In this document: piece after piece, positions 35,985 to 44,340 of the stretch
How positions within the stretch are numbered: the first letter of the stretch is position 1
How the letters are laid out: every line of letters starts with the position of its first letter
NCBI RefSeq assembly: GCF_000317285.1
Contig: NZ_AJLN01000061.1
Location: forward strand, 1 to 64,000
DNA: 64,000 nucleotides
From: Chlorogloeopsis fritschii PCC 6912
GTDB taxonomy: Bacteria; Cyanobacteriota; Cyanobacteriia; Cyanobacteriales; Nostocaceae
Direction of reading: 5' to 3'
Notes under the pieces: model-generated
What the model was told of the DNA's origin: nothing
Databases searched by the model: none
Seen by the model: only the letters and a program-made list of their open reading frames with translations
Translations under genes and position numbers: made by a program

Positions 35985-36307
35985 ATAATTATCGACGCAT
36001 CATCAAAGATGTGTTAGTACCTTACACACAAATTCCTTATTCCTACGCAGCTATTGAGTGTAAAACAGTCTTTGATAGCGAAAATGATAGCTATTTGCTG
36101 GTAACTCTTGGCTGGGATGGTGCGAAGCGAATTCACGGGTGCTTAGTTCATATTGACATTATTGATGGCAAAATCTGGGTGCAACGAGATGACACAGAAG
36201 ATGGCGTAACCTACGAATTAGAAGCTGCCGGAATTCCCAAAGATAAAATTGTCTTAGCTTTTCACCCGCAAAATGTGAGGCAACACACAGGATATGCTGT
36301 TGCATAA
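35972..36307 (+). CDS. xisI: XisI family protein
   Basis: A 111-residue XisI protein, the regular partner of XisH. It starts MDTLDNYRRIIKDVLVPYTQIP and carries YLLVTLGWDGAKRIHGCLVHID and IPKDKIVLAFHPQNVRQHTGYA, the conserved family blocks. It is a small alpha/beta protein without membrane segment. The ATG lies within the end of xisH. The two proteins are thought to act together; a toxin-antitoxin or nuclease-inhibitor style relation has been suggested by their pairing but is unproven. The stop is followed by 650 bases of repeat-rich DNA. Confidence 0.9.
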   Translation: MDTLDNYRRIIKDVLVPYTQIPYSYAAIECKTVFDSENDSYLLVTLGWDGAKRIHGCLVHIDIIDGKIWVQRDDTEDGVTYELEAAGIPKDKIVLAFHPQNVRQHTGYAVA

Positions 36308-36502
36308 GTTTAACCCATGAATTTAGAACGAGGAAAGTGCAATTGACGTGCTACGGTTGATTTTCGACTTCTGAACAAAGTTTGAATCTTATAAAGATTA
36401 TGGCAACTTTAACCAGTATATAAAAGTGAAGCGATCGCCTCACTCAAAATCGCTCAAGTCATCTACTTTACACTAGCGATCGCCATTCCAAATCACTACC
36501 AA

Positions 36503-36649
36503 GCTGACGCATTAATAATGTGAGCCGATACATTAACAATGTCAGTCGATGCATTAACAATGTCAGTCGATGCATTAACAATGTCAGCCGATGTATTAAC
36601 AATGCAAGCCGATACATTCGTAATGTAAGCGGTTGCATTAAAATAACAC
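36503..36649. repeat. Tandem array of seven 21-bp repeats
   Basis: Units start at 36503, 36524, 36545, 36566, 36587, 36608 and 36629, each 21 bases, with the consensus GTCGATGCATTAACAATGTCA; units 3 and 4 are identical. The last units decay. The same repeat in the opposite orientation forms the array at 49890-50099. There are no spacers between units, so it is not CRISPR. The stretch 36308-36948 around it holds no gene that I can support. Confidence 0.8.
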
Positions 36650-36690
36650 AGCGATGCAAATGTTAAACTACAAGATTTCAAATTGGATAA

Positions 36691-36741
36691 GCACAGATGC
36701 ACACGGATAATTTATCTGTGTTTATCTGTGTCCATCTGTGT
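36691..36741. repeat. Inverted repeat with ACAGATG words
   Basis: GCACAGATGCACACGGATAA at the left is mirrored by the run ATCTGTGTTTATCTGTGTCC and CATCTGTGT at the right. It is related to the element at 22694-22744, which shares CACAGATG and CATCTGTG. It lies 40 bases downstream of the 21-bp array. It probably is a dispersed palindromic repeat. Confidence 0.5.
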
Positions 36742-36948
36742 TCGTTACGATCATAAAATTGGATTTTGCAATCAATCTATTATTTCGTGCAACTCAAGTT
36801 ATTAGACTACAAATCGTAGGTGCACTGACCTTTATAATTTTTAGTTTACCCGTGCTTTGGCGCTTCGCACAGCACCCCTTATACTTCGTACGATTCCTCT
36901 TCTTTGTGTCGCAATTTTTCTTTTTACCCTGCTAGGGCTTGGGGAGTA

Positions 36949-37236
36949 TCAAGTAGAAGTTTGCTCACCTGCTTTTTGCTGCACTTGCTCAACTGATAAA
37001 CCTAAAGCCTCCGCTATCTGTTCCACAGTCAACCCCAACGCCAACAAGCGGGGTATTGCTTCTAGCTTTCCTTCTTGTCTACCTTCTTGTCTACCTTCTT
37101 GTCTACCTTCTTGCCTTCCTTCTTGCCTTCCTTCTTGCCTTCCTTGTTCTCTGGCTTCTTGCGCCACTTCTTGAAAGTATCTTGTCTGCTTTAACTCTTT
37201 GAATCCAAACATAGTTTCTAACTCCTGGCGAGTCAT
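36949..37236 (-). pseudogene. C-terminal remnant of a DUF2887/Rpn-like nuclease-transposase protein
   Basis: A 95-residue frame that starts MTRQELETMFGFKELKQTRYFQEV, which matches the C-terminal region of DUF2887/Rpn-like proteins, where it normally follows about 200 residues of a PD-(D/E)xK nuclease domain. That domain is absent here. The middle consists of six or seven exact REGRQEG-type tetrapeptide repeats, coded by a 12-bp tandem repeat (about 37066-37145), and the end LGLTVEQIAEALGLSVEQV is typical of the family tail. The ATG overlaps the stop of the DUF2085 gene as ATGA, so it may still be translated. As a protein it would be mostly coiled and without catalytic part. Confidence 0.65.
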
Positions 37237-37775
37237 TTGTGGAAACTTTCATTTGCTAACGAGCTTGTTGATTTTATCTCTTGAGCGTGCAATATCGGCA
37301 TTGTCAACAAGCCCCATGCCAAACCTGTTATCAACCCAAAGACTGTAACAATGTAATTATTGAAGCTCCACCATCCCAAAACTTCTGCTGCTAATTCCAA
37401 CGGATAAGCCATCATCAAAACACTGGCAAGGGCTACACCACTCCAACCATATTGATGCAACCAGTAAAAACCTTTACCGCCAGTCACCCCACACAGTAAA
37501 CGAGTGAGCAGCAAACCCGCTACCGTACCGTAGCAACGCATACACACAGCCATAATAAACGGTGCAGCTAAGGCTACTCCCATGTCTGGTTGTGGGCAAA
37601 CATGACTACCCATAAAATAAATAATGTCCGCAATGACAGGTAAAATTGGTAATCCGGATGCTGCTAGAAAAGGTGCAGCAAGTGGCCCTACCACCATCCC
37701 CGCTAATAAAATGTCTGCAACAATACTTACCCAGCGAATTTCTAACTCTCTGTTGAAAGCTACTCCTTGAATCAT
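37233..37775 (-). CDS. DUF2085 membrane protein
   Basis: A 180-residue membrane protein of the DUF2085 family. Four or five hydrophobic segments are visible, and the family's cysteine motif is present as HVCPQPDMG and FIMAVCMRCYGTVAGLLLTR, which in other members reads CHQ...PVCARCTG and may bind a metal or redox partner. The N-terminal 20 residues are soluble. The function of this family is unknown. It lies upstream of the nuclease remnant with an ATGA overlap. An identifiable start is the ATG at 37775. Confidence 0.8.
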   Translation of the reverse strand: MIQGVAFNRELEIRWVSIVADILLAGMVVGPLAAPFLAASGLPILPVIADIIYFMGSHVCPQPDMGVALAAPFIMAVCMRCYGTVAGLLLTRLLCGVTGGKGFYWLHQYGWSGVALASVLMMAYPLELAAEVLGWWSFNNYIVTVFGLITGLAWGLLTMPILHAQEIKSTSSLANESFHK

Positions 37776-37878
37776 AACTTCTTATTTTGCTTTAATTTTA
37801 CTTTCAATAGATTAATTACTACATCAAAATTATTTTATCAAAATGCGATCGCCACTTACAGACCACAGATTGTAGATT

Positions 37879-37948
37879 GTAGGGTGGGCATTGCCCGTCA
37901 AAGCCTATTTAGTAAATTTTAAATATTGGAGAGCAATGCTCACCTTAC
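37879..37948. mobile_element. 70-bp MITE-like element (GTAGGGTGGGCATTGCCC family)
   Basis: GTAGGGTGGGCATTGCCC at the left end faces GAGCAATGCTCACCTTAC at the right end; on the other strand the latter reads GTAAGGTGAGCATTGCTC, matching 15 of 18 positions. A relative lies at 49771-49836. It is in the gene-free region 37776-38405, where the rest (to 38405) is AT-rich with HIP1 sites and shows no gene. Confidence 0.65.
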
Positions 37949-38405
37949 AGAAAACTTAAAACTTTATCTAATATATTTTTAACGTACCTTCAGTATCTCT
38001 ATTATGCTCATCATTTCAAATTCAAAATTTATTAAGGTTTTTGATTTATTAATAATATCTAAAACACCACAAAATACTTAATATTTATATTCTTGTGTGT
38101 TGATTGCGATCGCATTAATTTTGCTGTTGAAATGTTCATCAACGAACCGCAAAGAACACTAAGAAATAAGAGTTTGAGAGAGTATGTGCGTAAGTCCTGT
38201 ATTTATTATGAAGATTGAGGTATTCGGAGTTACTATGGTATGCGATCGCGACTAGAACATCAAAATACCTGCCATCAGTCAACCTGCACAATATGAGTTG
38301 ATTTTTAGCACCCAAAATCCAGAGCTTTCATAACAACCAAAACTTGTATCAGCATTCATTATAGTTTCCCGGCTTAAGTTAACGGTAAGCCGGGAAAATC
38401 CTCTA

Positions 38406-40517
38406 TTAACTCACTTTGGTAGTGTACGGACTTGTTAATTTATCCAACTGCTGCACCAACAGACTCAGGAACAATCCCACATCTGTGACAACACCCAAAG
38501 ATTCTACCGAACCTCGATCGCTTAATTTCGTTACCACTGCTGGGTTGATATCAACACACACCATTTTCACGCCCGCAGGTGTCATATTGCCTACACCAAT
38601 AGAATGCAGCATCGATGACAACATTAAAATCATTTCTGCACCTTTGAGCAGTTCGGCATATTCTGCTTGTGCTTTGAGCAAATTCATCTGAGTATCGGGT
38701 AAAGGCCCGTCATCGCGAATCGAACCAGCAAGGCAGAAAGGCACATTATTCTTGACGCACTCATACATAACACCACTATTAATTACCCCAGCTTCCACAG
38801 CTTTGGCTATGCTGCCGTAACGCCGGATGGTATTAATTACCTTAAGGTGATGGCGGTGTCCGCCCCGTACTGCCACACCCCGCTTCATATCAACGCCAAG
38901 GGAAGTACCCATCACTGCTTGTTCGAGATCGTGAACAGCGATCGCGTTACCTCCCAATAGTGCCTGCACGTATCCTTCTCTAATCAGCCGCGATAGGTGT
39001 TCGCCGCCGCCAGTGTGAATTACTACAGGGCCAGCTGTGACAACTACTTTACCACCTGCATCTCGGATTTTACGTAATTCCCAAGCTACTTGTTCTACAA
39101 CCAGTTCCACGCGCCGTTCGCTGGAAACGCCCGCCGACATAAAGCTAAATTCCTCAGCATTGCGTTTTTCTCGCGATTCAGTCTTGCGGATGGTGCGGAT
39201 ACCTTGCACATCCACAACTACTTGCTCGCCAATTTCTAAATCGCGCAATATTTTACACCGTGCTACCAAACCTTGAGGAGTTTGGGAAATAGCGATCGCG
39301 CCATCCATACGTTGATTTTCTACTTTGATCCATTCACCGTGAATTCGCACCTCGGTGGGGTAAATCGTAGTGACATAAAAATCATCGGGAGCAACACCAG
39401 CGATTGTAACTGGTTCTAGTTTGGCATCTCGTTCGTCTTGAGGTAAATCTACTGCCCCCAAGTCAATTAACTGCGAGATGATTTCTTCCATCACATCATG
39501 GGAAGGTGCTGTCACCTTCACTTCTGCTTTGGAAGTACTTTGTCGTTGTTCTCCCAAGTTGAAATTCAATACTTGAAAACTACCGCCACTGTCTACAATC
39601 AAGTCCAGAGCACGGTTAATTAAGCCAGCATCAAGCAAGTGTCCTTCCATGCGAACGATGCGGCTTTCGACGAGCGTGTTGGCATGAACTTCTTCTCTAA
39701 CTGGTTCTGTTACCCGTAGCGTTAGACATTTTGCTGCACCACCCGCTTTAAGAAATTCTGTGAGTGGTGTTTCCAGGATCTGGAAACCAATATCGGTAAG
39801 ACGTGCTTTCAATGCATCGCTAGCTTTGTTCATCACTACAACACGGTCTACATTTACCGCGTTGCAAGCAAAGTTTACTGCATCAGTTTCATCAATGGCG
39901 ATCCGCTTTTGGGGTGCTACTCGCATTTCAATTAAACGATTGGAGTAAGAATCAAAAGCAGCGGGATAGTAAAGCAAATAGCCGTCTGTTAAAGGACAAA
40001 AGCAAGTATCGAGGTGATAGAAGCGCTCATCTATTAATCGCAGGGATAACACCTCGATATCCAGCCATTTTGCAAGGTAGGGATGAGAGTCTAATTCTGA
40101 GCGAAAGCCGTACCCCGCCCATAGCCAACGTCCTTCCCGATCCAGCAGTGCGTCCCCTGCTCCCTCAAAAGGCAAGTCTTTAGGTAGTTCGTAGACTTTG
40201 TAACCATTTTCTTCAAACCACTGTTTGAAATAGGGTTCTTCTCCTTGGCGCTCTTTATGTAAAAAACGACTTAGAACTACATTATCGCCCAGTACCAAAC
40301 CAGCGTTGGCAGTAAACACCATGTCAGGCCAACCTTTTTGCGGTGGCGCTAAGTCTACAATTGCATGATCTTTAAGAATTTTATGGAGGTTATGCCACTG
40401 CTCTACGGCGCGATCGCGCGATGACTTGTGAATATTCCCTTCCATCCAGGGATTAATCACATAGTCAACATCATAGTGGTCGGGGGGACACATTAAATAG
40501 CGAATCTGGGAATTCAT
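38406..40517 (-). CDS. agrE: Bifunctional arginine dihydrolase / ornithine cyclodeaminase (AgrE/ArgZ)
   Basis: A 703-residue enzyme. The N-terminal guanidine-modifying domain turns arginine into ornithine, ammonia and CO2 (arginine dihydrolase of the ArgZ/AgrE type). The catalytic residues known for ArgZ are in place: Asn71 in FTANAG, His168 in FYHLD and Cys264 in GAAKCLTL. The C-terminal half is the LOR/SDH-type domain (EEIISQLIDLGAVDLP and the nucleotide-binding GGVVVTAGPVVIHTGGG-like region), which in Anabaena AgrE converts ornithine to proline. This pathway breaks down arginine released from cyanophycin, the nitrogen store of these organisms. An NtcA-like site lies 70 bases upstream. No proline dehydrogenase gene (putA), its usual neighbour in Anabaena, is seen next to it. 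Confidence 0.95.
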   Translation of the reverse strand: MNSQIRYLMCPPDHYDVDYVINPWMEGNIHKSSRDRAVEQWHNLHKILKDHAIVDLAPPQKGWPDMVFTANAGLVLGDNVVLSRFLHKERQGEEPYFKQWFEENGYKVYELPKDLPFEGAGDALLDREGRWLWAGYGFRSELDSHPYLAKWLDIEVLSLRLIDERFYHLDTCFCPLTDGYLLYYPAAFDSYSNRLIEMRVAPQKRIAIDETDAVNFACNAVNVDRVVVMNKASDALKARLTDIGFQILETPLTEFLKAGGAAKCLTLRVTEPVREEVHANTLVESRIVRMEGHLLDAGLINRALDLIVDSGGSFQVLNFNLGEQRQSTSKAEVKVTAPSHDVMEEIISQLIDLGAVDLPQDERDAKLEPVTIAGVAPDDFYVTTIYPTEVRIHGEWIKVENQRMDGAIAISQTPQGLVARCKILRDLEIGEQVVVDVQGIRTIRKTESREKRNAEEFSFMSAGVSSERRVELVVEQVAWELRKIRDAGGKVVVTAGPVVIHTGGGEHLSRLIREGYVQALLGGNAIAVHDLEQAVMGTSLGVDMKRGVAVRGGHRHHLKVINTIRRYGSIAKAVEAGVINSGVMYECVKNNVPFCLAGSIRDDGPLPDTQMNLLKAQAEYAELLKGAEMILMLSSMLHSIGVGNMTPAGVKMVCVDINPAVVTKLSDRGSVESLGVVTDVGLFLSLLVQQLDKLTSPYTTKVS

Positions 40518-40586
40518 AAAAAATTTTACAAGGGTATAGAAGCCATCGGTCTATGATTGAATACAGATTTTTGTAGATCTTATTCT

Positions 40587-40600
40587 GTAGAATTTGTTAC
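40587..40600 (-). promoter_or_regulatory. Candidate NtcA-binding site upstream of agrE
   Basis: GTAGAATTTGTTAC fits the palindromic NtcA consensus GTA-N8-TAC exactly and lies 70 bases before the agrE start codon. A convincing -10 hexamer about 22 bases downstream could not be found. The pattern also arises by chance in AT-rich DNA. The remainder of the gap to 41155 shows no gene. Confidence 0.3.
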
Positions 40601-41155
40601 TAAAATTCTACCTTCTGATAGTTGGAGGCTCTAAAAAGACTTCCATCCTATTCTATTACCCGCCGTAACAGAGGCTGCATTTTTAATTCTCTAAGCGCCA
40701 GCATTAGAAAAATTGAGAATCATGCTAGCAAATGATACTAAATCCTCATTTCAGGTCTTTTATTCCCATTAACCAATCTTTCTGGAGCTATTTACATCGG
40801 CACACGGGTTAACGGTTATAAACGGCTATATCTATATATTATTTAGAGAAGCTAAAAGGCGATCGCTGTCTACTTGCTCAGAAATATAATTTTGCTCTAA
40901 AAAAGCAAAAAAATAGCCCATTATATTAGCATCTCTCAGTTTATAAAACCTATAAAAATTGGTCAAGCTATCAAACAACGTAAATACGTCAAATAAACGC
41001 TAAAAAATTGCAATAACTAGCCTATTTTTTACATAGCTTAATTGAAAGTTAAATATTTATTAACTACAAAATTTAACAATCACTAGTACCTTTGCTCATA
41101 TATCTATTTCTCAAATTTGCACTTAAATATTAATAATGGTGTTAAAAAAATTCAG

Positions 41156-41587
41156 ATGCCTGAGTATAAAATATCAATCGATAATCAGTCAGACTCGAAG
41201 TCATGCAACTTTATAGACAAACAACTTCACGAATTTAATCTAGGTAAGATAGGGGATTACCAATATACGCCGCTGTGTCTATTGCTTCATGATTTAGAGC
41301 AAAAACTGATGGGTGGCTTGGACGCTTTTATGGGCTTGGGATGGCTCCATATTGGTAAGCTTTGGATAGCAGAGGAGTTAAGAGGTTATGGATATGGAAA
41401 AGCGCTTGTATTGGCGGCAGAGCAAGAGGCTATTAAACATGGCTGCTTAAATGCATATGTATTTACTTACAGCTTCCAATCTCCTGATTTTTACAAGCAC
41501 TTGGGCTACGAAGTTTTTGGAGAGTTAGAGAATTTTCCTCCAGGGTATTGTCGATACTTCCTAAAAAAGAGGCTTGAAGTTGTTTGA
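41156..41587 (+). CDS. GNAT-family N-acetyltransferase
   Basis: A 143-residue acetyltransferase of the GNAT fold. The acetyl-CoA loop is visible as LRGYGYGKALV (the R/Q-x-x-G-x-G/A pattern), preceded by the strand LHIGKLWIAEE and followed by the helix AAEQEAIKHGC and the end strand FYKHLGYEVFG. GNAT proteins transfer an acetyl group to an amine on a protein, antibiotic or small molecule; the acceptor is not evident. The ATG at 41156 is chosen over the in-frame TTG at 41117. A terminator-like hairpin follows the stop within 5 bases. Confidence 0.88.
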   Translation: MPEYKISIDNQSDSKSCNFIDKQLHEFNLGKIGDYQYTPLCLLLHDLEQKLMGGLDAFMGLGWLHIGKLWIAEELRGYGYGKALVLAAEQEAIKHGCLNAYVFTYSFQSPDFYKHLGYEVFGELENFPPGYCRYFLKKRLEVV

Positions 41588-41590
41588 GAA

Positions 41591-41611
41591 TCCCGCCTTT
41601 ACGGGGCGGGA
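41591..41611. terminator. Bidirectional terminator-like hairpin between convergent genes
   Basis: TCCCGCC at 41591-41597 pairs with GGCGGGA at 41605-41611 around a seven-base loop. It lies 4 bases after the GNAT stop and 9 bases before the end of the convergent HAD-ATPase pseudogene. It is strongly G+C, but no clear T run follows on either strand. Confidence 0.6.
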
Positions 41612-41620
41612 GTACTTCAA

Positions 41621-42699
41621 TCATGCGGGCAAAGTATAGCGTTGCTCAATTGCCGTTTTGATAGCAGCACGACTTTCGGATGTAGAACCGTTAGCAGTTT
41701 GTTCTATATTTTCAACTTCTTCAGCTAAAGATTCATCCTTAATTGCTTCTCGAAACCAGCGTGAGTAATCTCCTTGGTGTAGGTGATACAACCAAGTTTC
41801 ATCATCTACACCATCTGCAATTTGGGTAAACAAAATCAAGTTCTGAGCGCGCAGATTCAATTTACCTTCTGCTCCTCGAAAATAAAAGCTTTTGTCTTGT
41901 CCCAGTTCTCCTTGCGCATACTTGCGAACATGACGGCGGCGTTCGGTATTTCCACGGGCAATGCGGAAGCAGAATGGTTCAGTATCTTCTCGAAACCAAG
42001 CGTAAACTTCTCCTGGTTCAAGGGTTTGGGGTGTGAGTTGTGGCGGACAGTAACCGACGACTTTACAGAATTGCTCAATGTTCTGTTCTGGTAAGTTGCC
42101 AACGGTGAGGATAGCATCTACTAAAGATAAAGCAGCAGGTGCAACTTGCTCGGGATGCACAGTAATTAGCATCAAGCCGTCTATATTTTGAGGTAAAGTC
42201 AACAAGGCAGGGTTCCAAGACGAGGGCAGAAGATGGTGTGCTTCATCCACTACTATCCAATGAGGACGTCCTGTTTGCGATCGCAATTCCTGCAAAGCCG
42301 GTAGTAGTTCGGCAAAAAACGCTGGGCGATCGCCTAGAGCAATACCAAGTAAGTTAACAATTAGATTTTGATCGAGTCGTTCAAGTAATTTCAATACTTC
42401 TGTTAATCGTGGCGAGCGATCGCCATCACCTAAAATAACTGCATCGGCAAAGTTTTCGTAATCTCCTTCCGGATCGATAATGCAAAATTCTCTGCCACAA
42501 TACAATCAAAACAATCAAATTGGGGAAACGCCCGCTGCAAATCATCTAGTTGTCTTCCTGTTACTAAAATCAGTTTTCTGCCAGAGGCTTGCAAGCGTTT
42601 TAGTGCTGCTAGGGTTTCATCATTTACCCGTCCATCTGTGGCAAGTGTACCATCGTAATCAGTAGCTAATGCAAGGTAACGCATGGATGTAGTAGTCAT
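41621..42699 (-). pseudogene. HAD-phosphatase / P-loop ATPase fusion with an internal deletion
   Basis: On the minus strand the gene starts at 42699 with a HAD hydrolase N-terminus (LALATDYDGTLATDGRV, with the catalytic DxDGT, and LILVTGRQLDDL). It keeps frame only to FDCIVAEN at about 42497. In the next frame the sequence jumps to GREFCIIDPEGDYE, the region after the Walker A strand of a P-loop ATPase, and runs to the stop at 41621. It keeps the Walker B-like HWIVVDEAHHLLPSSW and LITVHPEQVA. In intact cyanobacterial homologues a whole HAD domain and the Walker A motif lie between these parts. So roughly 250-300 residues are missing, together with a frame change. A non-functional remnant is the best reading; the ATPase fragment alone has no nucleotide-binding loop. 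Confidence 0.78.
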
Positions 42700-42787
42700 C
42701 TGCAGCTTTTACTCAAGAGCTTCTTTATCAAATTGCTGCAGTTCGCAACTTTTGTTATCCAGCTTTAGAAATAAAATTTTAGGACGA

Positions 42788-42831
42788 TTGGGTACTGGGT
42801 ACTAGGTACTGGTGATTGGGTACTAGGGTTT
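42788..42831. repeat. Short tandem repeat GGGTACT
   Basis: The words GGGTACT, GGGTACT, AGGTACT, (GGTGATT) and GGGTACT follow one another between the HAD-ATPase pseudogene start and the WD40 gene end. Such heptamer runs are a usual feature of Nostocales intergenic DNA. A relative on the other strand (ATACCTAGTACCCAGTATCTAG) lies near 31288-31309. Confidence 0.55.
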
Positions 42832-42894
42832 CGTAATTCCTAATCCTCTACAACGTATATATTCCTTCTGCCGTCTGTCATCTGCCTCCTGCTT

Positions 42895-44340
42895 TCAGTA
42901 TTGCCACAGCTTGATAGTTTTATCTTGGCTACAACTAGCTAAAATATTTTTTTGAGAGTTAAAAATCACAGTTCTTACTTCAGCTTCATGTTCAGAACTG
43001 GTGAATATATAACGTTCTTTTTTCAAATCCCAAATGCTAATTTTTCCATCTTTACTCCCAGTAGCAATTACTCGGCTATCAGGGCTAAAGGCAACAGAAT
43101 TAATTTCACTATAGTGTTTTGCAGAATGAATATGATTCTGATTTTTGAAATCCCAAATTTCTAAACTTTCATCACAGCCAATAGCCAACAACATTCCATC
43201 AGAGCTAAAAGCAACGGAGTTAACTGGAGCTAAATCAGTCACTAGTGGCGGACATTTTAATCGATGTTTAGGAAGCCAAATATTGATAATCCCGTTCTTT
43301 TCACCACTAATTAAAATTTCTCCATCAGGAGCAAAGGCTATTGTCTTAACTTCACTTAAATTATCAGCCAAAGTGATTTTTTTATAAGACAACATATCCC
43401 AAATTATCAAACTTCCATATTTGCTACCACCAACAAGTAACTGTGCATCTGGACTAAAAGCAACTGTCAAAAGTGTTCCTGGCTTTAAGTCAGGTTCTAA
43501 CCGTGCCTTTTCATGAAGACGCTTTTCTTCTTTATTCTGGGAGTAATTCCAAAGCCAAACAGAGTTTCGGCGACTTAGATAAGTTCCACTCGCAATAAAG
43601 CTTCCATCTGGGCTAAAGACAATTGTACTTGGTAAAGAATTAGATGAAGCCCCTGGAAGTAGTGTTTGCGGATTATCTATATTCTCTAAATCCCATTGTT
43701 GAATAGTTTGCTCATCTGTGCGACTAACTAAATATTTACCATCTGGACTAAAAGCAATTGAACTAATAGGGAATTCAGTTTTGATAGATTGCTTAAGTGT
43801 TAAATTCTCATAAGTAACAGAAGATGATAAAAATTGATTGAGTTGAAATGCTTCTACTATTTTCAGTTTCAAAGGCTGTTTGTAATCAATGAAATCATTT
43901 AATTCAAAGGCAGTTGAAGATTTAGCTATAGTAGGCTCAGTCAATTCCAAAAATTCACGATAAGCTTTTCTGAATTGAGATTTTACTGATGTAATAACTT
44001 GGAGATTAATTGCTAGCTTATCTAAAGCTTCCCTAAAAACTAATCCTTCTATCAAATAAATTTCTCGTCCTACTGGGTCTCTAAGAATAGTTGTTTCGTC
44101 ACCAATTTCAATATCTGCTTTTGTCGCTTTAACTATTTGAAAAACTAAAGTCAAATCTCCAACACTAGAACCAATAATTTTTCGACATATAGCTGTTCCT
44201 TCTTCTGTTAAATCTCCATTAGCGGCTCTAGCAAGTAAATTAGATATCTGAGCTTGGCAGATAAAATCTGGTGCAACAATTGTACGATAATCAAGATAAT
44301 AATTACGACTAACTAAGAAATACCAAGCTTGAAAAGTCAT
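42895..44340 (-). CDS. WD40-repeat protein with an unrecognised N-terminal domain
   Basis: A 481-residue protein. The C-terminal 290 residues hold seven WD40 repeats, each with an SVAFSPDG-type strand and a WD-type end (IQQWDL, VWLWNY, LIIWDM, INIWLP, LEIWDF, ISIWDL, IKLWQY), which is enough for a full seven-bladed propeller. The N-terminal 190 residues (FQAWYFLVSRNYYLDYRTIV, then an alpha/beta region) belong to no family I can name; they do not look like a signal peptide. The start codon overlaps the stop of the GTPase gene by 4 bases, so both are made together. WD40 propellers usually serve as a binding platform; here it would act with the GTPase. Substrate or partner is unknown. Confidence 0.85.
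   Translation of the reverse strand: MTFQAWYFLVSRNYYLDYRTIVAPDFICQAQISNLLARAANGDLTEEGTAICRKIIGSSVGDLTLVFQIVKATKADIEIGDETTILRDPVGREIYLIEGLVFREALDKLAINLQVITSVKSQFRKAYREFLELTEPTIAKSSTAFELNDFIDYKQPLKLKIVEAFQLNQFLSSSVTYENLTLKQSIKTEFPISSIAFSPDGKYLVSRTDEQTIQQWDLENIDNPQTLLPGASSNSLPSTIVFSPDGSFIASGTYLSRRNSVWLWNYSQNKEEKRLHEKARLEPDLKPGTLLTVAFSPDAQLLVGGSKYGSLIIWDMLSYKKITLADNLSEVKTIAFAPDGEILISGEKNGIINIWLPKHRLKCPPLVTDLAPVNSVAFSSDGMLLAIGCDESLEIWDFKNQNHIHSAKHYSEINSVAFSPDSRVIATGSKDGKISIWDLKKERYIFTSSEHEAEVRTVIFNSQKNILASCSQDKTIKLWQY

Noticed and set aside
36503-36649. CRISPR array
   Set aside because: The 21-base units follow one another without unique spacers and no cas genes are present; the same holds for 49890-50099 and 60263-60430.
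36468-36702. Two minus-strand frames with LTLLMHR or DIVNAS repeats
   Set aside because: They come from the same 21-bp array read in two frames; no independent sign of coding.
41621-42505. Functional stand-alone ATPase
   Set aside because: The frame begins after the Walker A motif, so it cannot bind nucleotide in the usual way; it is part of a deleted fusion gene.
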